Shown here: positions 1 to 7,183 of the stretch, piece after piece
Position numbering within the stretch: the stretch's first letter is position 1
Layout of the letters: each line of letters begins with the position of its first letter
Origin: Candidatus Caldarchaeum sp.
Lineage (GTDB): Archaea; Thermoproteota; Nitrososphaeria_A; Caldarchaeales; Caldarchaeaceae
DNA: 27,967 bases
Reading direction: 5' to 3'
Assembly (NCBI GenBank): GCA_025058435.1
Contig: JANXEM010000045.1
Span: forward strand, 1 to 27,967
The notes under the pieces: generated by a model
The model's input: only the letters and a program-made list of their open reading frames with translations
Databases searched by the model: none
What the model was told of the DNA's origin: nothing
Position numbers and translations under genes: made by a program

Positions 1-203
1 CCGTCGAGCTCCACCGTGTATGTTTTGTGCAGGACGTTGACGATGTATCTTCCCGGCTTCTGCTGGCTGCCGGGCAGGTAGACGACCTCGCATTTTTTCA
101 TCGTCGCCACGTGGTTGAGGTTCCGGATCTTCTCAAAATCCTCCCGAACCCACCCGCTTATCGTGTTCGGCGACGCATCCGGTTGATGTTCAACCGGCTT
201 CAT
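1..203 (-). CDS. Hypothetical protein, 5' part only (runs off the window)
   Basis: Only the first 67 codons are inside the window; the gene continues beyond base 1. The reading frame is open from an ATG at 203 with an in-frame TGA six bases upstream, so this is the first possible start. A GGTGAG Shine-Dalgarno site lies 7 bases before it (211-216 on the plus strand). The fragment begins MKPVEHQPDASPN, has a middle section with a single Cys (MKKCEVVYLPG) and ends in a beta-rich segment (GRYIVNVLHKTYTVELDG). I do not recognise it. The last segment faintly resembles small archaeal proteins of the DUF3786 kind, but that is a guess. The plus-strand ORF over the same bases (27-239) has no start signal and is treated as its shadow. 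Confidence 0.6.
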   Translation of the reverse strand, partial: MKPVEHQPDASPNTISGWVREDFEKIRNLNHVATMKKCEVVYLPGSQQKPGRYIVNVLHKTYTVELD

Positions 204-339
204 CCATCAACTCACCTTCGTAGACAGAACATTGGATGAAAGATTCCGACTCTGACGGGTAAAGAACAGCGGAGAACGGGCTGTAGGAAATCAGCGAATT
301 CTCCGTCCACGACGTAATCATTTCTGCTACCACAAACAT
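190..339 (-). CDS. Possible 49-residue small protein
   Basis: An ATG at 339 opens a 49-codon frame (MFVVAEMITSW... ending VYEGELMDEAG) that stops with TGA at 192-190. The stop lies 14 bases inside the next gene on the same strand, whose Shine-Dalgarno site is within this frame. The arrangement fits translational coupling. An A/T-rich TATA-like element (356-363, TTTATTTA on minus) is centred about 20 bp before the ATG, slightly short for a leaderless start. No family is recognised; a lone Cys sits in FIQCSVYEG. It could equally be leader sequence of the following gene. Confidence is low because there is no homology evidence and the frame is short. Confidence 0.3.
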   Translation of the reverse strand: MFVVAEMITSWTENSLISYSPFSAVLYPSESESFIQCSVYEGELMDEAG

Positions 340-355
340 ACTTCAAATTCCGTCC

Positions 356-363
356 TAAATAAA
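356..363 (-). promoter_or_regulatory. TATA-like element upstream of the 190-339/1-203 genes
   Basis: TTTATTTA on the minus strand, inside a longer T/A run, is the only TATA-like element between arlB and the partial gene at the window edge. It would place transcription start near 333, close to the ATG of the possible small ORF. Confidence 0.35.
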
Positions 364-383
364 AATGACCCGCCCGGTTTTCC

Positions 384-411
384 AAAAAAAATAGGGGGGA
401 GGGGGACTATC
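384..411 (-). terminator. Probable arlB terminator (C-rich tract then U8)
   Basis: Directly after the arlB stop codon the minus strand reads a nearly pure C tract followed by TA and eight T residues (A run at 384-391 on plus). A U-run after a stop codon is the usual archaeal intrinsic termination signal. The preceding C-rich stretch is unusual, and no stable stem is evident. Confidence 0.5.
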
Positions 412-990
412 CTATGTCAAGTCCATCACGGGGTCGAAGGACGGCGGCAGCCTTCTCTCAACCTTCAGCAGAGACCCTTGCGGAGGCTTTATCTCGATGC
501 TGAACACATCGTTGGGCGCCAAACTGGCCCCTCCAATCTGTGTGACATTGATCTTCACCGCCCACACTTCGCCATATTCAAGTACTGTGTCTCCGTCGCC
601 CGTGACCTGATAAACCGTCGTGATGGTCGAGTTGTTGGGATAAATGTTTTCACGGAATATCGCTTTATCCCTATACGTGATAACCAATTTGCCGGCCCTC
701 ACATCGACCTCGCCTTTGCCGACGGAAGACTTGACGTAGATTACTATCTCGGTGATGGCGGCGCCGCTGCTTCTCGCGACCACAGCTCCAGCGGTTTCAA
801 TCGATGATAGAGTTTCTTCGAGGCCTGCCTGCATGACTTCGCCGGTTTTCTGGGTGGTGAAAAGGCCGAGGTTCAGGACGGCGAAGGAGAAGGCGCTGGC
901 GACGATGACGAAGGCTATCAGTATTATCGCTGTCTCCAGTCCCGTCAACGCCTTGTTTGCTTTTTTCATTATTTTTGTACCTTTTTTCAT
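412..990 (-). CDS. arlB: Archaellin (archaeal flagellin), major filament subunit
   Basis: This is the structural subunit of the archaellum filament, exported and assembled by the Arl motor encoded divergently next door. The class III (type IV pilin-like) signal peptide is clear: a basic N-terminus, then KALTG followed by LETAIILIAFVIVASAFSF, with predicted PilD/FlaK-type cleavage between Gly and Leu. The hydrophobic N-terminal helix packs the filament core; the rest (about 150 residues) is the beta-rich outer domain. Two Met starts are possible: residue 1 at 990, or residue 8 at 969, which has an AAAGGT site about 10 bases upstream and gives a shorter signal peptide. Only one archaellin gene is present, and 192 residues is within the family range. 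It has its own strong TATA box and a U-run terminator, as expected for an abundant protein made apart from the motor operon. Confidence 0.95.
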   Translation of the reverse strand: MKKGTKIMKKANKALTGLETAIILIAFVIVASAFSFAVLNLGLFTTQKTGEVMQAGLEETLSSIETAGAVVARSSGAAITEIVIYVKSSVGKGEVDVRAGKLVITYRDKAIFRENIYPNNSTITTVYQVTGDGDTVLEYGEVWAVKINVTQIGGASLAPNDVFSIEIKPPQGSLLKVERRLPPSFDPVMDLT

Positions 991-1015
991 TTCTGCGTCA
1001 GTTAGTCTTATGAGC

Positions 1016-1026
1016 TTAAATATAAA
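1016..1026 (-). promoter_or_regulatory. arlB promoter TATA box
   Basis: TTTATATTTAA on the minus strand, a near-consensus archaeal TATA box, is centred about 32 bp before the ATG at 990 and 53 bp before the ATG at 969. Transcription would start near 996, giving either a very short leader or one of about 27 nt. Confidence 0.7.
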
Positions 1027-1065
1027 CTTTTTTGGACGAGTATTAGACCACTGTCTGATTTCAAT

Positions 1066-1091
1066 CTTATATTAGTAAGCCTTTTATCTTA
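1066..1091 (+). promoter_or_regulatory. Promoter region of the arl motor operon
   Basis: Two TATA-like elements lie in tandem on plus: CTTATATTA (1066-1074) and TTTTATCTTA (1082-1091). Either would start transcription between about 1096 and 1112, leaving a leader of 30-45 nt before the TTG start at 1142. This spacer is shared with the divergent arlB promoter. Confidence 0.5.
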
Positions 1092-1141
1092 TAGCTACTT
1101 CAACCGAGCCGTGAGTACGAGAATCGGTGGAGGTGAAAATT

Positions 1142-1762
1142 TTGGCCGAAGCGAGTCCGACTGAAAGAAGGATCAAGCAGCTGGAGGAGGAGATTAAACG
1201 GATACGCGAGCCGTTGGAGAAGACTTTGCTCGACATCAGGGAAATGATAAACACGGCCGAAAACCCTTTCATTTTCCTGACAAAGTCGGTGGCCCCGGAA
1301 AACCCGGTTCAAGAAAAGCCTGTCGCCGACGAAAAAGCCGCTGAACCCGCGGTTGCTCAAAGCCAGAAGCCGGTCGCAAATTTCGCGGAGATTCCGGCCA
1401 TTTCCAAACCTAGTCAAGAGGAGTTGGATTCTTTCATCAGCATATTGGCCGCTGTGGATTTGATGGTTTTGATCGTGGGCCGAGAATATTTGACGAACTT
1501 GGCCAACATGCTGGCTTGGAAAAACCTGATTCCAAAGTCGCTGTTGGATGGAATCAAAGAGGCGTTGGAATTTCTTTCGACAGTCGACAAAAACAACCGG
1601 GTTGAACAAGTCCGCGAATCGCCCAGCTTCAACGATATATTGATAGTCCTTTACATGTTTTCGCTTCTCGTCAAAGACCGGAAGAACCCCTTGACATTTT
1701 TGCTCCTGACGTCGGCGGGCAACTTGAAGTTCATCAACAGAAGCTGGGGAGGGAGGCAGTAA
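1142..1762 (+). CDS. Archaellum accessory protein, ArlD/E-like (FlaD/E domain)
   Basis: First gene of the motor operon. Residues up to about 45 are charged and predicted coiled coil (RRIKQLEEEIKRIREPLEK). A Pro/Ala-rich linker follows, then a C-terminal domain with the pattern of the FlaD/E family: VGREYLTNLANMLAWKNLIP followed by SLLDGIKEALEF, comparable to the family's 'G..yL..lL..Y...gWIs..v...L' core. Family members are soluble cytosolic proteins that link the motor to chemotaxis input or form its cytosolic ring. There is no membrane segment, so it is not a standard crenarchaeal ArlX. I chose the TTG at 1142 because GGAGGTG lies six bases before it; GTG at 1127 is an in-frame alternative without a good site. 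The stop overlaps the next gene's start (TAATG). Confidence 0.6.
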   Translation: MAEASPTERRIKQLEEEIKRIREPLEKTLLDIREMINTAENPFIFLTKSVAPENPVQEKPVADEKAAEPAVAQSQKPVANFAEIPAISKPSQEELDSFISILAAVDLMVLIVGREYLTNLANMLAWKNLIPKSLLDGIKEALEFLSTVDKNNRVEQVRESPSFNDILIVLYMFSLLVKDRKNPLTFLLLTSAGNLKFINRSWGGRQ

Positions 1763-2253
1763 TGCCCGGGGCCTACGTCGTCGCAGAGGCCATATTTGTG
1801 ATAAGCTTGGTCATAACGGCGTCGGCCTACGCTTCGACGATGTTCAACTTCGTCGACGAAATTAAGCAGGCCAACCGGTGGAAGCTGGACAGGATAAGGA
1901 AGGACGCCGTTACAGCGGTTGAAGCTATCTTCGGACACGTGTCGGAGAACCGTTCGGTCGTCTTTGTTTGGCTCAAAAACGTGGGTTCGGGTAAAATATC
2001 TTGGGCGGAGGTTGAAGCTTCGGAAGTTTTCTTGGTCGGAAGGCAATACCTTGCTCACGTAAGTTACGGCCATGGGCTGACGAAGTGGGAATATGAGCTG
2101 GTTAGGGAACTTTCGGACGACAACGGCTGGTCGTGGGGGGAGACTCTTCTCGTCAAAATCCGTTTGGCTTCTCCCCTACAACCCGGTGAATACGTGGTCA
2201 AAATTGCCGGCGTCCACTCGTCGGTAAGCTACGTCTTTTCGGTGGGTGGTTGA
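1762..2253 (+). CDS. arlG: Archaellum stator protein ArlG (FlaG)
   Basis: ArlG forms, with ArlF, the periplasmic stator that anchors the rotating archaellum to the S-layer. The protein starts with one membrane helix (about residues 8-28, AEAIFVISLVITASAYAS) and continues as a beta-sandwich with the family pattern: VFVWLKNVGSGKI, then WSWGETLLVKI, then GEYVVKIAGVHSSVSYVFSV. 163 residues is normal. The ATG overlaps the stop of the upstream gene (TAATG), and the end overlaps the ribosome-binding region of arlF. Assignment to ArlG rather than ArlF rests on this pattern and on gene order; the two families are similar. Confidence 0.8.
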   Translation: MPGAYVVAEAIFVISLVITASAYASTMFNFVDEIKQANRWKLDRIRKDAVTAVEAIFGHVSENRSVVFVWLKNVGSGKISWAEVEASEVFLVGRQYLAHVSYGHGLTKWEYELVRELSDDNGWSWGETLLVKIRLASPLQPGEYVVKIAGVHSSVSYVFSVGG

Positions 2254-2254
2254 G

Positions 2255-2758
2255 ATGTCGGGCTTCGGCATCCTGATATCCCTCGCGTTCTCCTCTTTGA
2301 TAATTTTACAGATTTTCGGATATGTGGTGACGGTCTTCGAAAACGCGGCGACCGTGGCAGAAATTTCGCGGATAAAGAATGATGTTTTGGTCGGCTTCGA
2401 TGCATCGGTTGAATCGGTTTCCGGCCACGTAGTAACAGCAAAAATCCATAACAGGGGCCCACGTGACATCCCATCTAGGAACCTGAAAAACGCCGATTTA
2501 TTCGTGGTTTACTTTGACGAAAATGGTCAACGGAAAATCAAACACCTCGGCCATGTGGCCCGCGGAGAATCGGCGGGCTGGACAGTCGCGGACGTGAAGT
2601 TCGGAAATTCTTTCGCCGAAATACTCGACCCCTTGATTCTTTCTCCGACGCTGGAAGGCGTCTGGAACGTCGGCGAAACCATTTGGCTGACCGTTTACCT
2701 CGCCGAACCGGTCAACAGCAGTTTCCCCCTCATCGTCAAGCTGTGGGTGGTTGCATGA
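2255..2758 (+). CDS. arlF: Archaellum stator protein ArlF (FlaF)
   Basis: ArlF is the second stator component, expected to bind S-layer protein outside the membrane. A single N-terminal membrane segment (GILISLAFSSLIILQIFGYVV) is followed by an extracytoplasmic beta-sandwich with VTAKIHNRGPRDI and LWVVA strands. I chose the ATG at 2255 because GGTGGTTGAG lies directly before it and MSGFG matches the family's short N-terminus; a GTG at 2246 would add three residues. Its stop is embedded in the arlH start (ATGA), indicating translational coupling. It follows arlG and precedes arlH, the same order as in many Crenarchaeota. Confidence 0.8.
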   Translation: MSGFGILISLAFSSLIILQIFGYVVTVFENAATVAEISRIKNDVLVGFDASVESVSGHVVTAKIHNRGPRDIPSRNLKNADLFVVYFDENGQRKIKHLGHVARGESAGWTVADVKFGNSFAEILDPLILSPTLEGVWNVGETIWLTVYLAEPVNSSFPLIVKLWVVA

Positions 2759-3456
2759 GCGAAAACCAAATCAGAGCATTCAACAACGAGCTCGACCGGA
2801 AAATAGGAACGATCAAAACGCCCGCCCTCTGCTTGATAGAAGGCCCCAACGACAGCGGCAAATCCGTCCTAACCCTCCAATACTGTTACGGCGCCCTCCT
2901 TTCGGGCTTCAACTGCTACCTGCTGACAACCGAATCAAGCATGCGAGGCGTCAGGGACGGGATGGCAGGCCTTTCCTGGGACCCGACCTACTTCATCATA
3001 ACCGGAAGGTTCAAGATCGGCGAAATGCATGTCAAAAACTTTACGTGGCTTCCTCAACAGTATTCGAAGCTTCTCAAACTGGTGACAGCCTTCATCAAAA
3101 GCAGGACGAAGGAACAGGTGTTTTTCATAGATTCCATGACATATCTACTGACCAACGCGTCGACCACGGAAATCCTGAACTTATTCACGGTTCTCCGCAA
3201 CATCGTCGATGAAGAGGAAAAAACCATTTTCATGACGATACACACTCACGCACTGGGAACAGACCTGTTTCTCCGGCTGAGGTCGTTGTCCGATGTTCAT
3301 TTCGTCCTCAACGTCAAGGAAATGGGCGAAAGAATAGTCCGAACCCTGCAGGTCATGAAGCTAAAGGGAGCGGAAAAAAGCGGCTTAACAGTGGCGTTCG
3401 AAGTCGACCAAGTCTTCGGCATCAGGGTTCTTCCATTTTCACAGGCCAAGGCGTGA
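2755..3456 (+). CDS. arlH: Archaellum motor ATP-binding protein ArlH (FlaH)
   Basis: ArlH is a RecA/KaiC-like protein that binds ATP and sits in a ring under the ArlI/ArlJ motor. Walker A is GPNDSGKS at about residues 30-37. The Walker B strand is VFFIDSM near residue 122, where Asp is followed by Ser instead of a catalytic Glu; this fits the family's weak or absent hydrolysis. The length (233 residues) is typical. The start is the ATG overlapping the arlF stop, preceded by GGGTGG. An extension upstream to 2683 would read through arlF in another frame and is rejected. An 7-base gap separates it from arlI. Confidence 0.9.
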   Translation: MSENQIRAFNNELDRKIGTIKTPALCLIEGPNDSGKSVLTLQYCYGALLSGFNCYLLTTESSMRGVRDGMAGLSWDPTYFIITGRFKIGEMHVKNFTWLPQQYSKLLKLVTAFIKSRTKEQVFFIDSMTYLLTNASTTEILNLFTVLRNIVDEEEKTIFMTIHTHALGTDLFLRLRSLSDVHFVLNVKEMGERIVRTLQVMKLKGAEKSGLTVAFEVDQVFGIRVLPFSQAKA

Positions 3457-3463
3457 AGAAAAA

Positions 3464-5134
3464 ATGGCGGTGAACGGCTTTCCGGAAGAAATCTTTAGGA
3501 GAAACCCGCATCTAAAGCTCTATGTAGACGAATTCATCCTTCAAGACGGTCGGGATATCATCTACCGGGAGCAGCTCAGCAGGGATATGCGGAAACTCAG
3601 GCAGTTCAGCGTCGTATACCCCGTTGGAGACCCCATCTTCGTCCACGTCGTTTCAAGGCCGAGCGAAAGATCCCTCTACAACATCATCAGCCCGTTCACC
3701 GTAGCGCCACCGGAAATAACCCAACTCGTGGAGAAGGGGCTGGCGAACCTCGTCGAACCCGATATGTTCTTCGAAACACGTGAAGAACACGAAAGGCTGC
3801 TGAACGACCTACTCGACCAATTCATCGAAGTAGACGAAAGTTTGGAAGATTTCGACCATAGACCGCTCGTCAGGAAAGGAGTCGTCGTCAAGATATACGC
3901 AAATTCAACCACCGCCGAAATAATACGGGACAGCGTCATCCTCGACAAAGTCTACCTCGGAATTCTCGAGCCCTTCATCCGCGACCCATACATCGAAGAC
4001 GTGTCATGCAACGGCGCCGGCCCCGTGTTCGTCGAGCACAAAATTTTCGGAAGCTGTGAAACAAGCATATCCTTCTCAGACCGCGAAACTTTGGACAACT
4101 TCATCGCCAAGCTGTCGGAAAGAATAGGAAGGCCGGTCAACTACCGGAAGCCCATCGTCGACGCAAGCCTTCCCGACGGCTCCCGAATCAACATCGTCTA
4201 CGGAAGCGACGTAAGCCGGCGCGGCAGCAACTTCACCATCAGGAAATTCTCTGAAAAGCCGGTGAGCATAGCCGACCTCATCAGCTGGGGGACGATGAGC
4301 AGCCTTGAAGCAGCCTACCTCTGGATGATGATGGAGCATGGGATGAGCGTCTGGTTCTGCGGCGAAACAGCTTCCGGGAAAACAACGGCGTTGAGGGCTG
4401 CGAGCGTCTTCATAAACCCGTCCGCGAAAATAGTTAGCATCGAAGACACACCTGAAATAATCGTGCCTCACGAAAACTGGGTCCGCGAAGTAACTCGTCA
4501 TGGGGAGCAAGGTGAAGGAGACGTCAGCCTTTTCGACCTGCTCAAAGCAGCTCTCCGCCAGCGTCCCAACTACATCATCGTCGGAGAGATTAGGGGGGCG
4601 GAGGCGTCTGTTGCTTTCCAGGCCATGCAGACGGGTCATCCCGTTCTCGCCACGTTCCACGCGGGAAGCGTTGAAAAACTCATCCAGCGTCTAACCGGAG
4701 AGCCGATAAACATCCCCAAAACCTATGTCGACATCCTCAACTGCGTCCTCATCCAAAGCGCCGTTAGACTACCCACAACGGGTAGGGTTGAAAGACGTCT
4801 TCTCAGCATAAACGAAATGGTTGGATACGACCCCACGACAGAAAGGTTTGACTACATCGAACTTTTCAGCTGGGATTCGTCGTCTGATGTCCAGGAATTC
4901 CGCGGCGAAGGCAACAGCTACCTACTCGAAAACAAGATAAGAACTCTTCTCGGCCTTTCACCGCGGGAAACGAGGAAAATATACAGAGAGCTTGAGGATA
5001 GGGCGCGGCTTCTCGACCTGCTCGTCAAACGGGGAACAACCGACTTCGAAACGGTGTGGAAAACCGTGAAAAAATGCTACGACGTCGGGGTCGAAAAAGT
5101 CCTCGAAAACATAGCCTTGGTGAATAGAACGTGA
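3464..5134 (+). CDS. arlI: Archaellum motor ATPase ArlI (FlaI)
   Basis: ArlI is the hexameric secretion/rotation ATPase that powers both filament assembly and spinning. It has an N-terminal domain (about residues 1-230) and a C-terminal type II/IV secretion ATPase domain. Walker A is GETASGKT (about residues 300-307), followed by the Asp box EDTPEI, Walker B YIIVGEIRGAE (about 370) and the His box TFHAGSVE (about 397). All catalytic elements are present and the 556-residue length is normal. The ATG at 3464 follows GAAGAAAAA, a weak site. The end overlaps the arlJ GTG start by four bases (GTGA). Confidence 0.95.
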   Translation: MAVNGFPEEIFRRNPHLKLYVDEFILQDGRDIIYREQLSRDMRKLRQFSVVYPVGDPIFVHVVSRPSERSLYNIISPFTVAPPEITQLVEKGLANLVEPDMFFETREEHERLLNDLLDQFIEVDESLEDFDHRPLVRKGVVVKIYANSTTAEIIRDSVILDKVYLGILEPFIRDPYIEDVSCNGAGPVFVEHKIFGSCETSISFSDRETLDNFIAKLSERIGRPVNYRKPIVDASLPDGSRINIVYGSDVSRRGSNFTIRKFSEKPVSIADLISWGTMSSLEAAYLWMMMEHGMSVWFCGETASGKTTALRAASVFINPSAKIVSIEDTPEIIVPHENWVREVTRHGEQGEGDVSLFDLLKAALRQRPNYIIVGEIRGAEASVAFQAMQTGHPVLATFHAGSVEKLIQRLTGEPINIPKTYVDILNCVLIQSAVRLPTTGRVERRLLSINEMVGYDPTTERFDYIELFSWDSSSDVQEFRGEGNSYLLENKIRTLLGLSPRETRKIYRELEDRARLLDLLVKRGTTDFETVWKTVKKCYDVGVEKVLENIALVNRT

Positions 5135-6624
5135 AAAACCCGTTACGAACCGAATTCGATTCGCAGGAAAACGTCGACCTGTTGATGCTTTTCATAACGG
5201 TTCTCGGCATGTCGAAGCTTTCAGTGAGGCAGATACTCAAAACATTATCCAAGTCGGAGATGCTTCCACGAAGCTTTGCTGAAATCTTCGCCAAAGCAAC
5301 GGCGCTGGTCGACAGATGGAACTACGGAGTTTCCGAAGTCCTCGAGTTCATCCAGACGGAGATGAAAAAACCCAAGCTCAGAGGATTGGTCACGAGGATA
5401 CAGCATTCCTTCAAAGCAGGTGTTTCACTCGAAGACTTCGCCCGAATCGAGTACAGCAAACACAAATCCGAGCAGGAAAACGAATTCGAAAAAGGCCTTG
5501 AAAAACTCAGGAGACTCGTCGAAGCCTACACAACGCTGATAAGCGTCGTCTCCCTCCTGACTGTATCTTTTCTACTGGTTTCCACCATCCTCGGCGGAAC
5601 AAGCGGCTCTTTCCTCGAAATCGCGCTGATATCCGTGGCGACAACGCTCGGCTCAACCACGCTCCTCTTCCTGACCAACAACCTCCGCAGGCCCCTTTTC
5701 AGCAGAAACCCCATCAAACCCAAAACACTACAGACACTACTTCGCGTCTCTCCGGCGGCTTTCGCAGCGTCCATAGCCCTCGCAGCGGCCGCGCCATCCG
5801 TAGCAACCTTTACCGGTGGAATGAATGTGGCCTACGCGTCGACCGCCATGGCCCTCGCCGGCGTCCCGTTATGTGTTCACGGATATCTGGGGAGACGGTG
5901 GCACAAAAAAATCAACAAAACCGAAAACATGCTTCCTATTTTCCTAAAAAGCTTCGGAGACTATCTATCGGCAACGGGCTCGATCAAATCGGCTGTCCAC
6001 ATGCTGACCTTGAGCGACTTCGGCCCCCTCAACCAAATTCTCAAAAAGCTCGAGGCAAGGCTCAAACTCGGTGTATCACAGACGTTGGCCGTGAAAACAT
6101 TCGGGGTCGAAACCTACGGCAGAATCGGGGAAAACGCCTTAGGCGTCCTCGCAGAGCTACTTGAATCGGGAGCGAGGCCGACCCACGCCTGCAACACCCT
6201 CAGCGACTACGTATCCGCGAACATCATGAACGACAAACGACGCGAACAGATAACTTCAAGCCTCAAAACACTATCCATACCGCTTCATGCGACACTCGCC
6301 GCAATATTCGCCCTCCTAACAACACTCCTCACAATCCTTTCAAAAATATCCGAACTCCTCGAAAACTACCTGATGCTGATCAAACCAGTCGACACCGCGA
6401 CCGTGGTCACCTACTTCTACACGATAATCATCGTCACGTCCCTGATAACGGCTGTCAACATCTACCTCGCGGACGGTGATTCACCTTTCACGCTATCTTA
6501 CTTCATGGGGATAATTCTGTCGGTCAGCGGCGTCTGCTATATGGTCATGACCGCGGCAAGCGAACAACTGCTTTCAAGCTTCATCGGCCTCAGCGAAAAC
6601 ATCCGAGGTATCACGCCGGGGTGA
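5131..6624 (+). CDS. arlJ: Archaellum platform membrane protein ArlJ (FlaJ)
   Basis: ArlJ is the polytopic membrane platform driven by ArlI; its cytoplasmic domains contact the ATPase. The protein has two T2SSF-type cytoplasmic helical domains (about residues 15-125 and 260-380) and about seven hydrophobic segments, for example TLISVVSLLTVSFLLVSTIL, FAASIALAAAAPSVATF and TYFYTIIIVTSLITAV. 497 residues is in the family range. The GTG start at 5131 overlaps the arlI stop, so it is translationally coupled. It is followed seven bases later by the coiled-coil membrane protein. Confidence 0.92.
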   Translation: MKNPLRTEFDSQENVDLLMLFITVLGMSKLSVRQILKTLSKSEMLPRSFAEIFAKATALVDRWNYGVSEVLEFIQTEMKKPKLRGLVTRIQHSFKAGVSLEDFARIEYSKHKSEQENEFEKGLEKLRRLVEAYTTLISVVSLLTVSFLLVSTILGGTSGSFLEIALISVATTLGSTTLLFLTNNLRRPLFSRNPIKPKTLQTLLRVSPAAFAASIALAAAAPSVATFTGGMNVAYASTAMALAGVPLCVHGYLGRRWHKKINKTENMLPIFLKSFGDYLSATGSIKSAVHMLTLSDFGPLNQILKKLEARLKLGVSQTLAVKTFGVETYGRIGENALGVLAELLESGARPTHACNTLSDYVSANIMNDKRREQITSSLKTLSIPLHATLAAIFALLTTLLTILSKISELLENYLMLIKPVDTATVVTYFYTIIIVTSLITAVNIYLADGDSPFTLSYFMGIILSVSGVCYMVMTAASEQLLSSFIGLSENIRGITPG

Positions 6625-6631
6625 AGAGACA

Positions 6632-7093
6632 GTGGCGAAGACGGCTTTGATTCCCCCGCCCAACGAAACAACCACATTATTCTTCATCCTCCTCCTTGCA
6701 TGCGTCACAGCCCTCCACATCCTTCTTCTTGTCCTCGGTTCCAGAAAACTATACGTCCCCGAACCGGTTCCCGCTCTTCATCAACCACCCGCCGAAAGAC
6801 CCGTTAGACGCCTTAAACCACCGCCAACGCTGAAAGAAGCCAACACGGCCAACATCGACCAACCACCCGAAGATTATGCGAAACGTCTGGAAAAACTGGA
6901 CAAAATCCTGACGCTTCTGGAAACACAGGTTCAAAAAAGCCAGGAAAGACCGCCCGCATCCGAGCAACCGCAACCAGCCGCAAACACCGAGACATCCGAG
7001 CCAACCCCTAACGCCGAAGAAATCATCAAGATGGCGAAATCCCTCAAAGAAGAGATTCATGGCATAATGACGGCTAAAAGAATGTCAAAATGA
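6632..7093 (+). CDS. Membrane-anchored coiled-coil protein, ArlX-like in architecture
   Basis: Last gene of the arl operon, starting at a GTG seven bases after arlJ. One membrane helix (about residues 15-35, FFILLLACVTALHILLLVL) is followed by a Pro-rich linker, a short heptad-like helix (DYAKRLEKLDKILTLLETQ), a second Pro/Glu-rich linker and a final helix (EEIIKMAKSLKEEIHGI). This one-helix-plus-coiled-coil plan is that of crenarchaeal ArlX, which forms the ring around the ArlI/ArlJ motor, but the sequence is low-complexity and I cannot claim homology. In Crenarchaeota arlX follows arlB rather than closing the operon, so this would be either a displaced ArlX or a lineage-specific ring protein. 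Confidence 0.55.
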   Translation: MAKTALIPPPNETTTLFFILLLACVTALHILLLVLGSRKLYVPEPVPALHQPPAERPVRRLKPPPTLKEANTANIDQPPEDYAKRLEKLDKILTLLETQVQKSQERPPASEQPQPAANTETSEPTPNAEEIIKMAKSLKEEIHGIMTAKRMSK

Positions 7094-7101
7094 CGTTGCA
7101 A

Positions 7102-7116
7102 ACAAAGGGTCTTTGT
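7102..7116 (+). other. Small perfect hairpin after the arl operon
   Basis: ACAAAG-GGT-CTTTGT is a 6-bp inverted repeat with a 3-base loop, nine bases past the last arl stop codon. It is not followed by a U-run, so it may be a processing or weak termination site, or chance. Confidence 0.25.
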
Positions 7117-7154
7117 CAAACTATCCCAAGCTGTCTCCGTTCGCTGATAAAACG

Positions 7155-7162
7155 CTAAATAC
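7155..7162 (+). promoter_or_regulatory. TATA box of the asparagine synthetase gene
   Basis: CTAAATAC is centred about 25 bp before the ATG at 7184, so the transcript would begin at or next to the start codon (leaderless). This separates the gene from the arl operon. Confidence 0.55.
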
Positions 7163-7183
7163 TTTCAAAAACAGTCTGTTTCC

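Noticed and set aside
27..239. Plus-strand ORF of 70 codons at the left edge
   Set aside because: It lies antisense to the minus-strand frame at 1-203, which has a good Shine-Dalgarno site; the plus frame has no start signal and an Arg/His-rich shadow-like composition.
2683..2754. Upstream extension of ArlH
   Set aside because: It reads through the end of arlF in another frame; the ATG at 2755 overlaps the arlF stop and matches the family N-terminus.
4076..4660. Long minus-strand ORF (194 codons) inside arlI
   Set aside because: Antisense to an intact ATPase with all motifs; no promoter or ribosome-binding site, so it reflects codon bias of the real gene.
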